Positions 1-12,511 of a stretch of DNA of 64,000 bases are shown here, in pieces. Source of the stretch: Populus alba (lineage: Eukaryota > Streptophyta > Magnoliopsida > Malpighiales > Salicaceae). The position numbers were made by a program, and so were the translations under genes. The stretch is from contig NC_133287.1 in NCBI RefSeq assembly GCF_005239225.2, positions 17,178,519 through 17,242,518 of the forward strand, read 5' to 3'. The number at the start of each line of letters is the position of its first letter. Position 1 is the stretch's first letter. The notes under the pieces are model-generated. The model saw only the letters and a program-made list of their open reading frames with translations, ran no database searches and was not told the DNA's origin.

Positions 1-515
1 TCAGCAAGAAGTTTTAGTATATTCAACAACTCAATAACAGTTTCAGTAATTAACAACTAATTTAGAGATATAGCTCATATTGGAAAGATAGGTATAGAGA
101 GGACTGGTTCCCCAAATGATTTTGTTAGCAACTCAAAATCTTCCCCACCAGTCTATTTCTTTAAGTATATGCGAAATTGGTCTATATCTTTAGAAGAAGA
201 TGTCGGCAAACAGTCTAGTTACTTTTGAATCCAACAAAATGAGAGTACATGCTGTTTTCTCACTTCTCCACCTTCACCATACTTAACAAGACCCACTCTC
301 TCTCAACATCTCCCCATTTTCCACATCCATAGCCTTTAGGTTTCAGCAACATTTAAATTGCAGGACCCAAAACGCTACCAAAAGGAGGTGTTCTATTTTG
401 ACTCTTGTTTGTTTTTTCAGAGAGACCTGTGTATTTCAGCTCTCTTTGATAAAGACTCGCAAGTCTGACTGAAGACTAATTTCTAGATGAAAAACAAGTT
501 TTAGTTAGTTTTTAC

Positions 516-3179
516 CTGACTTCTAGTCAAGCCTGTCTGCCTTGCCAGCATGATCTTATCAGAATCCTTTGGATAACTGGTGAGCAACAAAAAGACAATT
601 AACTATGGTTGAAGTGGTAATGTTTTCCAAAAGAACAGGAAAAGGTATGGAACCATGAAAAGAAGAGAAAAAACTAGTTAGTGGATTTACGGGTGGAGAA
701 AATGCTCAAACAGCCAAGCACGAAGAATTGAAACAGAGCTTTCAGGCAGACCCCTTTGTGGCCTCCACGCATGCTGTTGCATCATACCAAGTTGATGAAG
801 AGCCCTCTGCTGTCTAAGGTGCTGGTCCACATACCGGAGTCGTGTAATTCCAACTCCTTTACTGTTTTCTGAAGTTTCTTGTTCCCCGAGGCTTTTACGG
901 GTTGCATGAATTTGGCCAGTTATTGCATCACGCAAGCACCGAAAGTGACGGGAAATCGTCTGGAGGGCAAGCGCTGTGTATGGTTTAGCTGCTCCACATC
1001 CTGATATCACATCAAATGAGGACACCACAATTTGCATCTGATGATAATACTGTTTGTATCGCCTATCAACCTGTGACAACAGAATAATCGTCATCAGACC
1101 TCACAGAAAAAGAAGTTGGAGCAATAGTATGAATATAATCACAACCAAGGTTTGTACAATAATCACATAGACTGACAATGAAATCATTTACATGCATGTG
1201 GAACCGACCCCAATGCTGGAACTTGCAGCCTTATGGTAGCAAGTCCAAGACTTTTACCATTAGACTGAGAAGTGGCACTAAAAACGATACAACTTCTTCT
1301 ATCGCACAACAAAAGACATACAAAAAGACATGGTGAGGTAGTCTGTAAAACTACATTGAAACTTGATACCTCCACAACTTTTTTAAGGTGATACTATGAT
1401 TATATACAGTGCCAAAAGGCACGGCACAGAAGGTTGGGATCTCTACCAAATATGGTTCTTTTGAATGTTAACTAAAATCTGAAGAATAGCAGTCTTAGAG
1501 CACAAGCATCAATCCCAAATGTTCTTGGAAGATGAGGAAAATTCTATGTCAGACACAAGGCTTTAATGCAGACTGAATTGTAATGTTATTAAATATTATG
1601 AACAATAATCGCCACCATAAGAAAATTAATGCCCAAGGCTCTCCAGAAACTTCTGTTATGAAGCTCAGTAAAAGCTCTTTACTAATTCTACTTCATGTGG
1701 GTTTCCGCAAGAGTAAAAAGCAAAAGTTGTAACACTATGATCTTCCTAAAACTGCCCATGGAACACCTTGAGGATTATACTGTAGTATGAACAATTACAT
1801 TCATTGAAGCCTCTGGCTGGAACCCACAATTATCAAAAGCAAAGATTGTCCCAGTGTGAAAACTCGTAACTATCAAACCAGAGTGTTATTGTACTATCAT
1901 TCTTAAGAATCTCAGAGACATCTGCAGAATCGTTGCTTCAGTTACTAGTAGTATCCCTTCTAGATATTAGCAAATAACAGGTTAAATAGCCAAACAAGAT
2001 CCTCAAGTTCTTTTATTTGAATCAGTACATTGCCTCCAAAACACAGAAAAATAGAAAAAGTCTGCAATCATCGAATTAACAAAATGAAAATGTTCAAAGG
2101 ACTTGTATCTCTGCTACCAGTATCATGCAACAAGTTGGCACAGGTAGATAGATGGTTTCAGAGAAAAATGAAAACAAGAATTTAACAAAAAAAAAAAAAA
2201 TTATAGTGATCAGTCAAGGTACTGGACAAGGAGAAGAAAGAAAATGATTCTTCAGGACGAGGCTAAGGGAAACAATAATGTTTGGTGTTACCTCGTCTAG
2301 CATGGATAAAAGCTTTGTCAACTTGTTCTGTAATTCTTGTCTTTCAGCATGTGAAAGCTCACTTGGGGAGTTGGTGGATTCTTGAAGGTTTGAAGCACCA
2401 TTCTTTGATCCACTATCACCATCCTTTGCACTGTTCAGTCCATGTTCACTTGTGGTCTGGTTTTTCTCTTTATCAGGTTGCTTTAGCGCTTTTCGAACAT
2501 TGACAACTTCATCAAGTAGTTGTTGTGCTGCCTTCAGGTACTTGGAATTGGGAATTGTTCTTGCAATGCTGTTCATTCCATACGGAGATAAATCACCTTT
2601 ATTCACATCGTGATTACCTCCAGAAAAACCAGGTGTCAAATATTCGATATTTCTTGACTGGTCATCCCTGGAAGAGCCATTCCTGCCACCACCGTCACCT
2701 GTAATTGAAGAATTAGGACTCAAGAACGAAGTAAGGCCTGGATTGGTATTCCGGTAGGAAATCGAGGGCATTTGAATTCCAGATTGGATTTGGGTGCCAA
2801 GACTGAGAGATAAACCCTGGCCCTGCATGCTCTGTGCCCCATGAAGAACGCTGGAAGCACCACTCACTGAATGCAAGACTAGCATCTCATTTCTACCATC
2901 CCTCCATGCACCAAAACCATGCTCCCCTAGTCGTGATCCACCCAGATTTGACAGGATTTCTTGTTGCTGTGGGGTTGAATCAGAATTCTCCACAGACTGA
3001 AACTCAATATAGTTGTTTTGCTGGTGAGAATTTCCAGCCAAATTGTCCGAGTACGATCCAGAATTCATGTACATCATCATATTGCCAGGAAGAACTGGCG
3101 CCTCCGGATATGAACCAGGCAGATATACCATTGCAGCACCATCTCTTTGATTATTTGAACTAGTATAATAGGTAGCCAT
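516..3179 (-). CDS. BEL1-like homeodomain (TALE) transcription factor, 3' end missing
   Basis: Coding exons on the minus strand are 3179-2292, 1070-691 and 576-516. Their phases join without a break, giving 443 residues before the window edge. BELL proteins bind DNA as heterodimers with KNOX proteins in the nucleus and control meristem and organ patterning. Exon 1 carries a ZIBEL-like LSLSLGTQ (residues 123-130) and the SKY box ([11 protein letters not shown], from 212). Exon 2 carries the BELL domain ([20 protein letters not shown], then many conserved residues) and the start of the homeodomain ([20 protein letters not shown]). Exon 3 is 61 bp and encodes the TALE three-residue extension (PYP) and helix 2. 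The recognition helix (WFINAR type) lies beyond position 1, because 1-515 is intron. The N-terminus resembles the BLH6/BLH7-like group by recollection, so no symbol is given. Confidence in the family is very high. Confidence 0.96.
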
Positions 3180-4940
3180 ATGTATTAACCTTGAGACTTT
3201 CCTGCCTGGTTATGCAAGTTCAATCACATACCGCCCAGGGAACTGAAATGAACATAGAAAACGAGCTTCCATTACCATCAACTGTAACAAATATACTTAA
3301 TACCAGGAGGGTGCCTAACCACTCTTATCATTAGAGTTGGAATTCCAAATTCGCAATTTTGTGTTCACACGTAGATATTGCACCCACAGTTAAGTAATAA
3401 AAAACGAGAATAAAAAATTACAGGAGAAATTGACCAATACAACAAGGGAAAGAAATAATCCACAGGAAGAATACACTTTAAGCTGAAATGAAATCCACAG
3501 TATTTCAGTATCATGAGCTAAAAGGGAAGCTTACAAGTTCTTGGCTACGATAATCAACAGTTAACACCACAGGTGGTTTGGACATAAAGAACAAAAGAAT
3601 CAAAAATCAAAAGATCCTTGTATGCAAAAAACCAAAGCTTTTTAAGGGGTTTGACAGTTTCAAAGAGATAAAAAAAGAAAATGGATGCAAACAATAGCAG
3701 TTAGTGAATTCTAGAACCGAAATGATTAAAAAAACCTCTTTGAATCGATCCAGTATAGACGTACTGAAGAAACAACAAAATCCATAACCTAAATCCAAAA
3801 ATTCCCCTAAAACAAAAAAAAAAATTCTGAATTTTTCAAAGTTTACAGACATTTAAAACCCAGGAGAATTATTTAAAAACAAAAGTTTAGATGCCCATCA
3901 AGCAAAAGAAAAGAGGGGAAAGAAAGAACATGATCCTGAGCAGGAAGCAGGACAAGACCAGTAGATATCCTATATTTTTTTAGGGAAAAAGGTCAGTAGA
4001 TTATAATCATATAATCACCATCATCGTCTTCTCTATCTCCAGCAACAAAAGAGATAGCAGACAGAGACACACATGAAGGAGAAATAATAATAATAAAATA
4101 CTAGTAAAGATTGAGAACAAAAAAAAAATCCAAGAAATCAATCAAGCAATAAAAAATTACCTGGAAACCAGTAACACTTGTGGGTGTTTTAGGGAACAGA
4201 AAATCTCAAAGACAGCTTGATCTGCTGATACACAAATCTGATGATCCCAATACAACAAAACAACAGCAGCACAACCCTTCACTTTTCATTACACAGACCT
4301 ATGTGTGTACGCATAATACATACACATACACGCCATGAGAAGAAAAGCTTCAATTTTTTTTTCTTTTTTTTTCTTTGCCTTGAAAAAGAAAAAGAAAAAG
4401 AAAAGAAGGTGCTAATAATAATAATTGAAAGCAGGAACAGCAATGAATCTTCTCACTTTTTTCATCTTTTTTCTCTCATCATATATTCTCTCTATCCATC
4501 ATTCCATTAAAACCCCACGTGAGCATCTCTCTCTTTCTCTCTCTCAAAAGAAATGATTTCTTGGTGTGTATCGTTTTGTTGTCTCTTGAAATAGTTATCC
4601 CTTCGTGGAAAAAGCTTTGGCTTTTGGGGTTCTCTCTTTGCTTGATAATTCAGCTGTACAAGATGTAGTAGTAGTTGGCGCTTGACTTGTTCTTGTTGTG
4701 GCTGTTGCTTCTAGTTCTAGTTCTTGTTTGTTGTTGTAAAATCTTGAGGTTTCTTTGTTTGGCTGTTGAAGACTGAGGAGTTTGGTTAAGGAGATCAATC
4801 TCTAACTACCAGTTGGTAGACCTAAAACCCTCTCTTAAACCTCCTTAAAAAAACACCACAACCATTTCTTTCTCTTTCTAGCTACTCTCTCTCTCTAACA
4901 GCTTTCAAGCTGGCTGTCTTTCTCATCCTTAGCATGGAAG
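3180..4940 (-). promoter_or_regulatory. Predicted 5'UTR of the BELL gene with a leader intron and uORFs
   Basis: On the minus strand a splice donor (CCAG|GTAATT) follows 4161 and an acceptor (TTTCAG|TTCC) precedes 3242. This would make 4160-3243 a ~0.9-kb leader intron and 3242-3180 the last non-coding exon. The first leader exon would run from about 4940 to 4161. It is rich in GA tracts (4520-4545, 4879-4896) and contains a CACGTG G-box near 4516. A TTATATGG at 4971-4964 could be a TATA element. Minus-strand uORFs lie at 4935-4882 (17 aa), 4865-4845 (6 aa) and 4798-4595 (67 aa). The transcription start is inferred, not seen. Confidence 0.45.
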
Positions 4941-4949
4941 GTCTGGTTT

Positions 4950-6267
4950 TGCTGCAATATCCACCATATAAGCATATTCTATTCTTTTTTTAATGGTTTT
5001 TAATTTGACAACTTATTCTATTCTACATAGTTTTTATTTTTTATTTATTTATTTTAATTTGTGAGGAGCTCCATTAGGTGCCTATATCACTATATTTGTC
5101 CTCTTGTTCTTACAAATGTTGAAGATTTTGTATTGGACCCTCTCTTTTTTCTTGTATTATACTTCTTCCCCTGCAGTCTACGTTATTCCATGATCTGCCA
5201 TGATAATGAAACTAGTCTAACTAGAATAAGAGAAACAACATTTGCTTGTGAATCCAACATTGCCATGTTTGTTATTAACAATTACCAGCTAGCTCTTTCA
5301 ATTTAAAGAGTTTTTGCAACCCCACTCTGTGATTGAGTGCTTGCATCTTTTTACCTCTCTAATGAAACGCTCACCCCAGATGAGGAATGATGTAGTATTT
5401 TACAAGGTATTTATCCTTGCTATAAGTATATTCTAGGATAGGAGCAGGACGAAAAAGAGTCCATCGTAGTAATTTTCTATCCTTCGATTGTTTGTTAAGT
5501 AATCACCATTATCGTTTTTATCACACGGATCATCAAACGAAAGGCAAAAGGGATTATCTCAAAATTCAGAAAGGATATGCTGACAAATTATATAAATGTC
5601 TGTGTGTGCAAGCAAAAGCATTGTCTCGTGGGAACAGGCGACCAGACATAGCTCTTTCATGTCAGGGCCTCAAGAGACCTGGTTCGTTTCTGTACGCAAG
5701 ACAGGTATATATATATAATAGTATTGATTGTAAAGGAGAAGAAACAGTCAATTGTTCAAGAGCTTGGTGAGTTAACGAGTGAAGATATATACTAATCAGC
5801 GTCGGTGTAGGGGGAAACAGCTTGATGTAATCCTTGACAAATGATACCAGATGGATTCAACACTTGATCATTGAAATAAGATTAAACAAACATAAGTTTG
5901 GGACAGTGTGGTGTTGCTGTCTTAATTGACAAAAAAAAAGACATTCCATATGGGATGCGGTCTGAGTGAATAGAATGAGCTCGAGATTGTGTTTTCATGG
6001 AAAAGTTCCAAAAATCCCTTCGATCTTTTCGTTTTCCTATCATCATAGGGTATTGACCGTTCCATGGTCGTAAAATAAAGGGTCATTTTCTCCTTGATGA
6101 TATAAAGTTGCAGAACTAAAAGAGACTCCTCCTCTTTGGCCAATGGACCCCTGCATTTATACAAAAGTTAGGCAGTTTGGACGATGATGATGGGTCCAAT
6201 GACTTGTGTTGGCAGGCAATTTCCAAAATTATTTTTCTTTTTCTTTTTTTTTCTCTCTTCTCTCTTC

Positions 6268-6298
<31 letters not shown>

Positions 6299-6370
6299 GA
6301 CCTCTTCCAGCTTTGACATATTCTATTTTATGGAAATTTGTTTAATGGTTTATGCCCTCGTAGCTAACTC
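4950..6370. other. Intergenic, no gene recognised
   Basis: Only short ORFs without recognisable motifs occur here. A long pyrimidine/poly-T tract lies at about 6234-6290. This stretch holds the putative promoter of the BELL gene and otherwise looks non-coding. Confidence 0.6.
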
Positions 6371-6377
6371 AGAAGCA

Positions 6378-6743
6378 TTTTTGAAAATGTGGTTATATAA
6401 TTTTTAAATATTTTTTACAAATACATTAAATAATATATTTTTTATTTTTAAAAAAATTATTTTTAAAATCAGTACATCAAAACGATTCCAAAAACATAAA
6501 AAAAATAATTTTTAACAAAACAAAATTTAAAATTTTTTGTTTAGAAATTTCAAAAGTACTTTTGAAAAAATTTTTATTTTTTTATTTTTTTTAATTTAAA
6601 TTAATTTTTTTTGATGTTTTCAAGATCATTTTAATTTGCTACTATCAAAAATAATTTTTTAAAAATAAAAAATATATATTATTTTGATGTATTTTCAAAT
6701 AAAAAATATTTTAAAAAATAATTATAACCACACTTCTAAGCAC
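6378..6743. repeat. AT-rich foldback (MITE-like) element
   Basis: The left end (AAATGTGGTTATATAATT) and the reverse complement of the right end (AAGTGTGGTTATAATT) form an imperfect terminal inverted repeat. The interior is itself nearly palindromic: a left arm with CAGTACATCAAAACGATTCC-type sequence faces a right arm with the family core TCAAAAATAATTTTTTAAAA. No coding sequence is present. The same core recurs at least nine more times in this window. Confidence 0.6.
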
Positions 6744-7424
6744 ATAAATAATTTAAATAAATTATATTGCCGTAGGAAATCTTTTACTTGAAATTATAAA
6801 AAAAAAATATTTAAAAAATAATTATCATTACAAAATTTTGACCAAATATCAGCACGGGCCTCTATAAAAAAGAAAAAAGAAAACCTTTATTTAAGCAAAT
6901 GATGAATGGATGAGTGCCACGTAATGGATGTTGGATAAGACTGATTTATCATTTGTTAAATCGTTGCGACTCCTAACTAAACACAAGTGGCAATTTATAT
7001 ACACATCGTTGATTAGCTTAAAAGATAAAACAAGCGAAATAATTATGACTTGCAAATCTCTCAAATTTCTAACAACCTCAACCTTGTTGAATCCGAAGGC
7101 AAGGAAGAGGGGGCAGTATGGTAATAAACACAAAGTCCAAGGACCAAACCTGGAAAGCAAACAGAATAATAACATCAAAAAAGAAGGGGGGGGGGGGCCA
7201 AAACGCAGGAGAGTCTATTGACGTGGGAAAAGGGGTTATGGAGAAAGAGATGGGGTACTTGGGATTCGTGAAAAGAAAGTGAAAGTGAAATCTAAGGTTA
7301 GGAAAAGGAAGGCTTTGATTGGTTGAATGGGTGAGGAGAAGCCATGGAATCGCTATCCTACGTTTGATTTTCAAAGGTGAAAGCTTTTTCTGACACACAA
7401 CCGCACCCTACCCTGAAATTAATA

Positions 7425-7625
7425 TCTTAAATTAGTGTTTATTTTTTTATTTTATAAATGTTTAAAAAAAATAAATTTTTTATTTTATTTTATTTTACTT
7501 TAAAATTAATATTTTTTTATATTTTTCAAATTACTTTAAGATCAAAAATTATTTTTTAAAAAATAAAAAATATATATTTTAAAACTTTTTCAAGTAAAAT
7601 ATATTTTAAAAAGCAATTATACAAA
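7425..7625. repeat. AT-rich dispersed repeat, same foldback family
   Basis: Contains the family core (ATCAAAAATTATTTTTTAAA followed by AAAAATATATATTTTAAAAC and TTCAAGTAAAATATATTTTA). The ends are degenerate and I could not set them exactly. Confidence 0.45.
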
Positions 7626-7821
7626 AAAAATATAATATATATTCGGCCTATCTTGAACCAAGTGGTTTGTTAGTGCGTTTTTGCGGCTTGTATTGTTCTT
7701 CAAGATATGTTTATCTTGAAAAACAATATATTAAATAAGTGTTTTTAAGTGTTTTTTTTTTATTTTGATAAGTTGTTTTAACATGCATTATAATACCAAA
7801 TAAGTATTATTTCACTCCGTT

Positions 7822-7998
7822 ACGGTGTGTTTAGAAGCATAATAACTTTTGTTCTTTTGATTTTTTTAAATAATTTTAGATTTTTAATGACTTTAATATA
7901 CTAATATTAAAAATAAAAAATCTAAGAAAAAAATTATGTCAATATATTTTCAAGTAAAAAATACTTTTAAAAAACATCTTACATTATAATATCAAACA
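7822..7998. repeat. AT-rich foldback (MITE-like) element
   Basis: The left end GGTGTGTTTAGAAGCATAAT and the right end ATTATAATATCAAACACACA form an imperfect terminal inverted repeat (TGTGTTT...AAACACA). Between them is the AT-rich family core with ATTTTCAAGTAAAAAATACT. Confidence 0.5.
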
Positions 7999-8004
7999 CA
8001 CACT

Positions 8005-8740
8005 ATATGTGATTAAGTTTGTGTTTGATATTATGCTATAGATTATTTTTAAAAAAAATTTTATTTTAAGAATATATTTAAATAATTTTTTTAAAAATTA
8101 ACATCAATACATTTAAATTCTAAAATTTAATTAATTTAATATTTTTTTCTAAATAAAATACATTAACCACTACTCTCAGAGACCAGGAGGGGGGACATAA
8201 ATATTTAAATTTTAAAATCAAATATTTATGGAAAAATTATTGTGTTGATATTATATACATTAAAATGTTTGTACTCTTGACCATATTATAGATATTTAGA
8301 TGTTGTGGGGGAGTTATCTTTTCTATTTTTTATTTCAAAAGTTGCTAGGGTGTGCTGAGTTAAGATACGACTGTCAAGTCTAATAAACTTAAAATATTCT
8401 ATATATTTTTAATATTTTTTTATATTTAAAAAAATTATTATTAATCCGCTACTAAGCACGGGCCAATATATTTCAACCATGTGTTTATGCAAAGATTATA
8501 AAACAAAATTTAAAAAATATCCTTTTAACTTCCACTCATATTTAGTATTTAAACTTTTAAATTCATCTTATTTTGATCTTTAATTTGTTTAATATTATAA
8601 TGACTATTGAACTCAACTTTATTTATTATTGAACTAAATAATAATAGTAATAATAATAATAATAAATCACTCAATTTTCAAATCTACTAAAGAATAGTGA
8701 TTGGGAAAAACAAGTTTGAGACCAGCCACTTTGAAGTGTA
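8005..8740. other. AT-rich intergenic DNA with degenerate repeat pieces
   Basis: No gene is recognisable. A diverged piece of the foldback family lies at about 8010-8160, and a short GTAATAATAATAATAAT trinucleotide tract at about 8645-8665. Confidence 0.5.
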
Positions 8741-8943
8741 AGTGAGCGTTTGGAAACGTGGTGCAAACCGCGTTCTCACCAAATTTGATTTTTTTTTTTT
8801 GCTAAAATTTAATGTGATTTGTACTTTTTGGATCGTTTTGATGTGCTGATATCAAAAATAATTTTTTAAAAAATAAAAAAAAATATCATTAACATGCATT
8901 TCGGCATGAAAAGTAACCGCTACCACACTGCCAAACACATTGT
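8741..8943. repeat. AT-rich foldback (MITE-like) element with clear ends
   Basis: The left end GCGTTTGGAAACGTGGTGCA and the reverse complement of the right end GTGTTTGGCAGTGTGGTAGC match as imperfect terminal inverted repeats, sharing GTTTGG, then GTGGT. The interior carries the family core TTTTGATGTGCTGATATCAA followed by AATAATTTTTTAAAAAATAA. It has no coding capacity and is best read as a non-autonomous DNA-transposon-like element. Confidence 0.6.
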
Positions 8944-8995
8944 AAATTAATAAAAATACTAAAAAACCGTGGCTAAATCACAAAATATTATTCAT

Positions 8996-9036
8996 TATAT
9001 ATATATATACATACATATATATATATATATATATTA
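8996..9036. repeat. AT dinucleotide microsatellite
   Basis: Two runs of (AT)n are separated by a short ACATACAT interruption. Confidence 0.85.
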
Positions 9037-9189
9037 AATTAACTATTCAACAACCCAATTTTTTTATTTATTTAATTAACTTTATCATTTAATATTAACT
9101 TGTTTTAAAAATTATGCTCCTTGTTTTTTGTCTTTTTTTCTTTTTTTGTATTGAACCCATAAATTTGGTTTTTTTCAACATCCAAATAC

Positions 9190-10260
9190 TAGATTTGTTG
9201 GAAATAAGGCTTTATATTTTTTTTGTTCAATTTTCATTCTATGAATTTTATCCTAATCTTATGACTTATGCTACGGATTTAATTGGTTAATCCGAGTTAA
9301 TCGGGATCTTTTTTCTAAGCTGTTTTTTCTAAATTTTTTTTTATTTTACCTTTCAACATTGAGTTGGTTGGAAACCGAGTTTTGTAATTTTCAGTGATTT
9401 GCTTTCTATAGTATTATTTTGGTCTCATAACTTGGGTTGCAGGTTTAGCAGATTAACCTGGGGTTGACTCTATTCATTTTTCTTATTCTTTTTTTAACTT
9501 GATTTTTTTTTTAATTAGGCGTCATTTTTTTTCCTTTCAATAGAGTTTGTCCCAATATCATGACCGAGTTACAAGTTTGATAGGTTGATCCGGGTTGATT
9601 TTGTATGGTTTTTTTATTCTTTTTTAATTGATTTTTTTTTTTCAAATATCATCCTCCAATAACTCAATCTTCTTTTTTTATATAGTTTTTCTTCTTCAAT
9701 TTAATCTTTCAATGTTAATTTGTTTGGGAACTAGGCTTTGTAATTTATTTTTTTTAATTTTTTTTTATGTAGTTATCTCAGCATCATGAATTTATTTATT
9801 TATTCTTTATTTTAGACTTTGACATTGGTTTAGTTGGAAATGAAGCTCTGTAACTTTTTTATATATATAAAGTTATCCATGTTTCATGATCTAAGTTGCA
9901 AGTATAACAATTAGCACGAGCTGATTTGTTATTTTTTTTAATTGATTTTTTTTATTTTATCTTTTAACATTAGGTTGGTTGGAATTTGAATTTTGTAATT
10001 ATTTTTATTTATTTTTTATGGAGCTAGTCCGATCTCATGATTTTAGTTGTGAGTGTGACAAATTAATCTGGGGTGACCCATGTATTTTTCTCTCTCTTGT
10101 TTTTTAATTATTTATTTTTTAATTTTTTCTTCAACATAGAATTTATTAAGAATTGACCTTCATAATTTATTTTAATTTACTTTCTATATGGGTTATTATA
10201 GTTTTATGATCAAAATCTTAGATTTGATAAGTTAACTTGAGTCAATCCAATAAATTGTTA
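9190..10260 (+). repeat. Degenerate tandem array, unit about 150-165 bp
   Basis: Two landmarks alternate through the block. The first is GTTGGAAAT...GAGCTTTGTAAT (near 9199, 9365, 9720, 9830, 9976). The second is a motif of the type TTAACCTGGGTTGACCC (near 9289, 9451, 9583, 9912, 10065, 10231). Long T-runs lie between them. The landmark spacing is mostly 130-170 bp, so there are about six or seven diverged copies. No ORF runs through it. It looks like a species-group-specific satellite or the tandem part of a retroelement. Confidence 0.6.
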
Positions 10261-11920
10261 TCTCATTAATTGAAAAAAAAATATTCTCCATTATATCATC
10301 ATAATAATATTTTAAGAAAAATATTATATAATATGCATTATATTTTGATTTTATAATTAATATTTTTCTAAAAAAAAACATTAACAATGCTTTGATATTT
10401 ATGTATTTTTTAAATTGATTTAACTTACACTCTTACAGTATACGTGAATCAATAGTAGTAATCATCATCTTGAAAGTATATTTGACTCTGTACAATATAT
10501 TCATAAGCTGGTGGCAAAAACACTTCATGCTATAGCAAATCCATGAAAATCAAATTAATGACATACCAAAGATTTATTTCAAAACTTTATAAATAGACAA
10601 ATAGATGTCCTTTCTTTTTAGATAGATTAAGGGTAAAAAGAAACTTATAATTATGATGTTCAACGTAGCTCTTCCATACAGTTCTTCTTGCATTCAAACA
10701 TGTATGTTTAAACGCATTTTTAACACTCGATTTGAACTGCAACCCGCGAGTGCCTGTTGATTGTTCTAAAGCAACAACCTGTCCTTCCATTGCAATAGGG
10801 CCAGTGATTGGTCGTTCAGCTTGTCAATTTAATGTCAATATTGAAGTGTGATAAAGATTGATTTTTGATCATGCTCTGGAATCTAGCAGGAAACTTGAGT
10901 TTTTAAGTGTTTGAATAATAAATGATTATTATGTTCAGGTCAATTTTCTTCTTTTTTTTTATAACCGAGGATATAAAGGTGAGAAATTGAGAATCACTCC
11001 CTCGATTCATTTATTCTTATTATTAATTTATCTTGTTATTACTGTCATTATTATCACTACTATAAACCGAAAAAACAAATATGAACTGTTTTTTTCAGCC
11101 CGGCGCCGGCACAGGAAAGGTCACGGTGGAAAGGGACTGTACCGATTCAAGAGCAGTGTCAAGATCAAGAAACACACGCCATTGCAAGCCATCATAAGCT
11201 TCGAAAATACATTTTTGGATGTATGTTGGGTGGACTTTTTTTCACCAAACCCTAATTTAATAAATCCCATGGGACCACCAGGCGGAGCCCCGGCCGGCAC
11301 GTAGGCTCTCGTCATTAGCCAAAAACACAATCTACCCTCCAAAGGAAATTGATTTTATAAGCTATTTTGAAAACTCCCACCTTATCTCATCCAACCACCT
11401 CAAAAATAAAATATTGGATAACCAGAAAATCGCCAGCTCTAATTTAACTTATGCGGAGCTTAGTCGGTATGATGAATGAATAACAGCTAATTAATTAAAT
11501 AATCTCAAGATTAATCAGGGGGGTTAAAACTCGAGGATTAGGCAGGAACTCGACTAGATTATTTGACACGTGTCAGTTCCGAGTGCTCGATTACTTGGGG
11601 GAGCCAAGGTGGGTTGGGTTTTTGGTGACGCTCGCACTTGGCTTCTTGGCATGGAATGCGGGTCCCATGTCAGCCTGACGCCAAAGGGGAGCAGCAGGGC
11701 ACATAGTTCCATCATTTGCTGATGTCAGCAACGACAGCTGTAGGGCCCCACCTGGATAATGCCTCGTGGGACCCACCAGGCTTCTCTTTTCTCTGGTTCC
11801 ATGGAAGGCACTTTGTCTTTTTTTTGTTGCTGTGATGAGAGAAATGCTTCATTCTTTTAACCTAACCTCTTTATTTTTGGGAGCACAGCTGCTTTTCACC
11901 ACAGCCGTCTTGCTTTTGAG
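10261..11920. other. Intergenic, with one GC-richer island
   Basis: No gene recognised. 11095-11160 and 11560-11790 are clearly GC-richer than their surroundings, and the second contains an ACACGTGT G-box near 11568. ORFs here (10987-11304 plus, 11121-11342 minus, 11591-11776 minus) overlap each other and have no recognisable domain. They may be remnants of a gene or a promoter-like island. Confidence 0.45.
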
Positions 11921-11924
11921 CCTG

Positions 11925-12115
11925 TTTGGTAATATATTTTAAAAAATTTAAATATTTTTTTGTTTTAAATTAAAATATTTTTAAATTATTTTAATATACT
12001 GATTTTAAAAATAATTTTTAAAAAATAAAAAAAATATTATTAATATATTTTTCTAAGTAAAAAATAATTTGAAAAACATTCATAACCATATTTTTACTAA
12101 ACTATATTTATTTTC
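11925..12115. repeat. AT-rich foldback (MITE-like) element
   Basis: Starts at GCCTGTTTGGTAATATATTT and ends at ATAACCATATTTTTACTAAA, an imperfect inverted pair. The core TTTTAATATACTGATTTTAA is followed by AATAATTTTTAAAAAATAAA. A second, poorer copy follows at about 12115-12250. Confidence 0.5.
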
Positions 12116-12511
12116 GTGTTTTAAAGTGATGTAAAAGGATTTAATTTTTTATTATTTTAAATTAATATATTTTTTATACTATTTTAATATGTTGATATTA
12201 AAAATAATATTTTAAATAAAATAAAAATATTTAAATAAAATTTTTTAAACCTAAAATTATTGCTCGTACCTCATGGGGTCTTGGACTTTTATCAAAGACC
12301 AGTACGGGTCGCTTGCACGAGCACCGAAGAGCGTTTGTTGTGTGGTTCATGGAAGTTAATTTGTGTGATCTCAGCGTGTATGGAAGTGTCGGGGAGTAAT
12401 TTTTAAAATGATTTTTTAGAAATATATTAAAATAATATTTTTTAATTTTAAAAAAATATTAAAAAAATTAATTTAAAACTAAAAAAATTTAGATATTTTT
12501 TTTAAAAAATC

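Noticed and set aside
7186..7197. G12 run, with similar G/C runs at 19793-19811 and 20574-20585, and a T33 run at about 21632
   Set aside because: Homopolymers of this kind are common in plant DNA and are error-prone in sequencing. No quadruplex or functional pattern (four G-tracts) was seen.
10587..10790. 67-aa minus-strand ORF with FKSSVKNAFKHT resembling FKSSVKIKKHT at 11.14 kb
   Set aside because: The similarity is short and lies in low-complexity DNA that looks like the ends of a dispersed repeat. I could not support a gene.
10987..11342. Overlapping ORFs of 105 aa (plus) and 73 aa (minus) in a GC-richer island
   Set aside because: Both strands are open over the same bases because of composition, and no domain, splice structure or codon pattern is recognisable.
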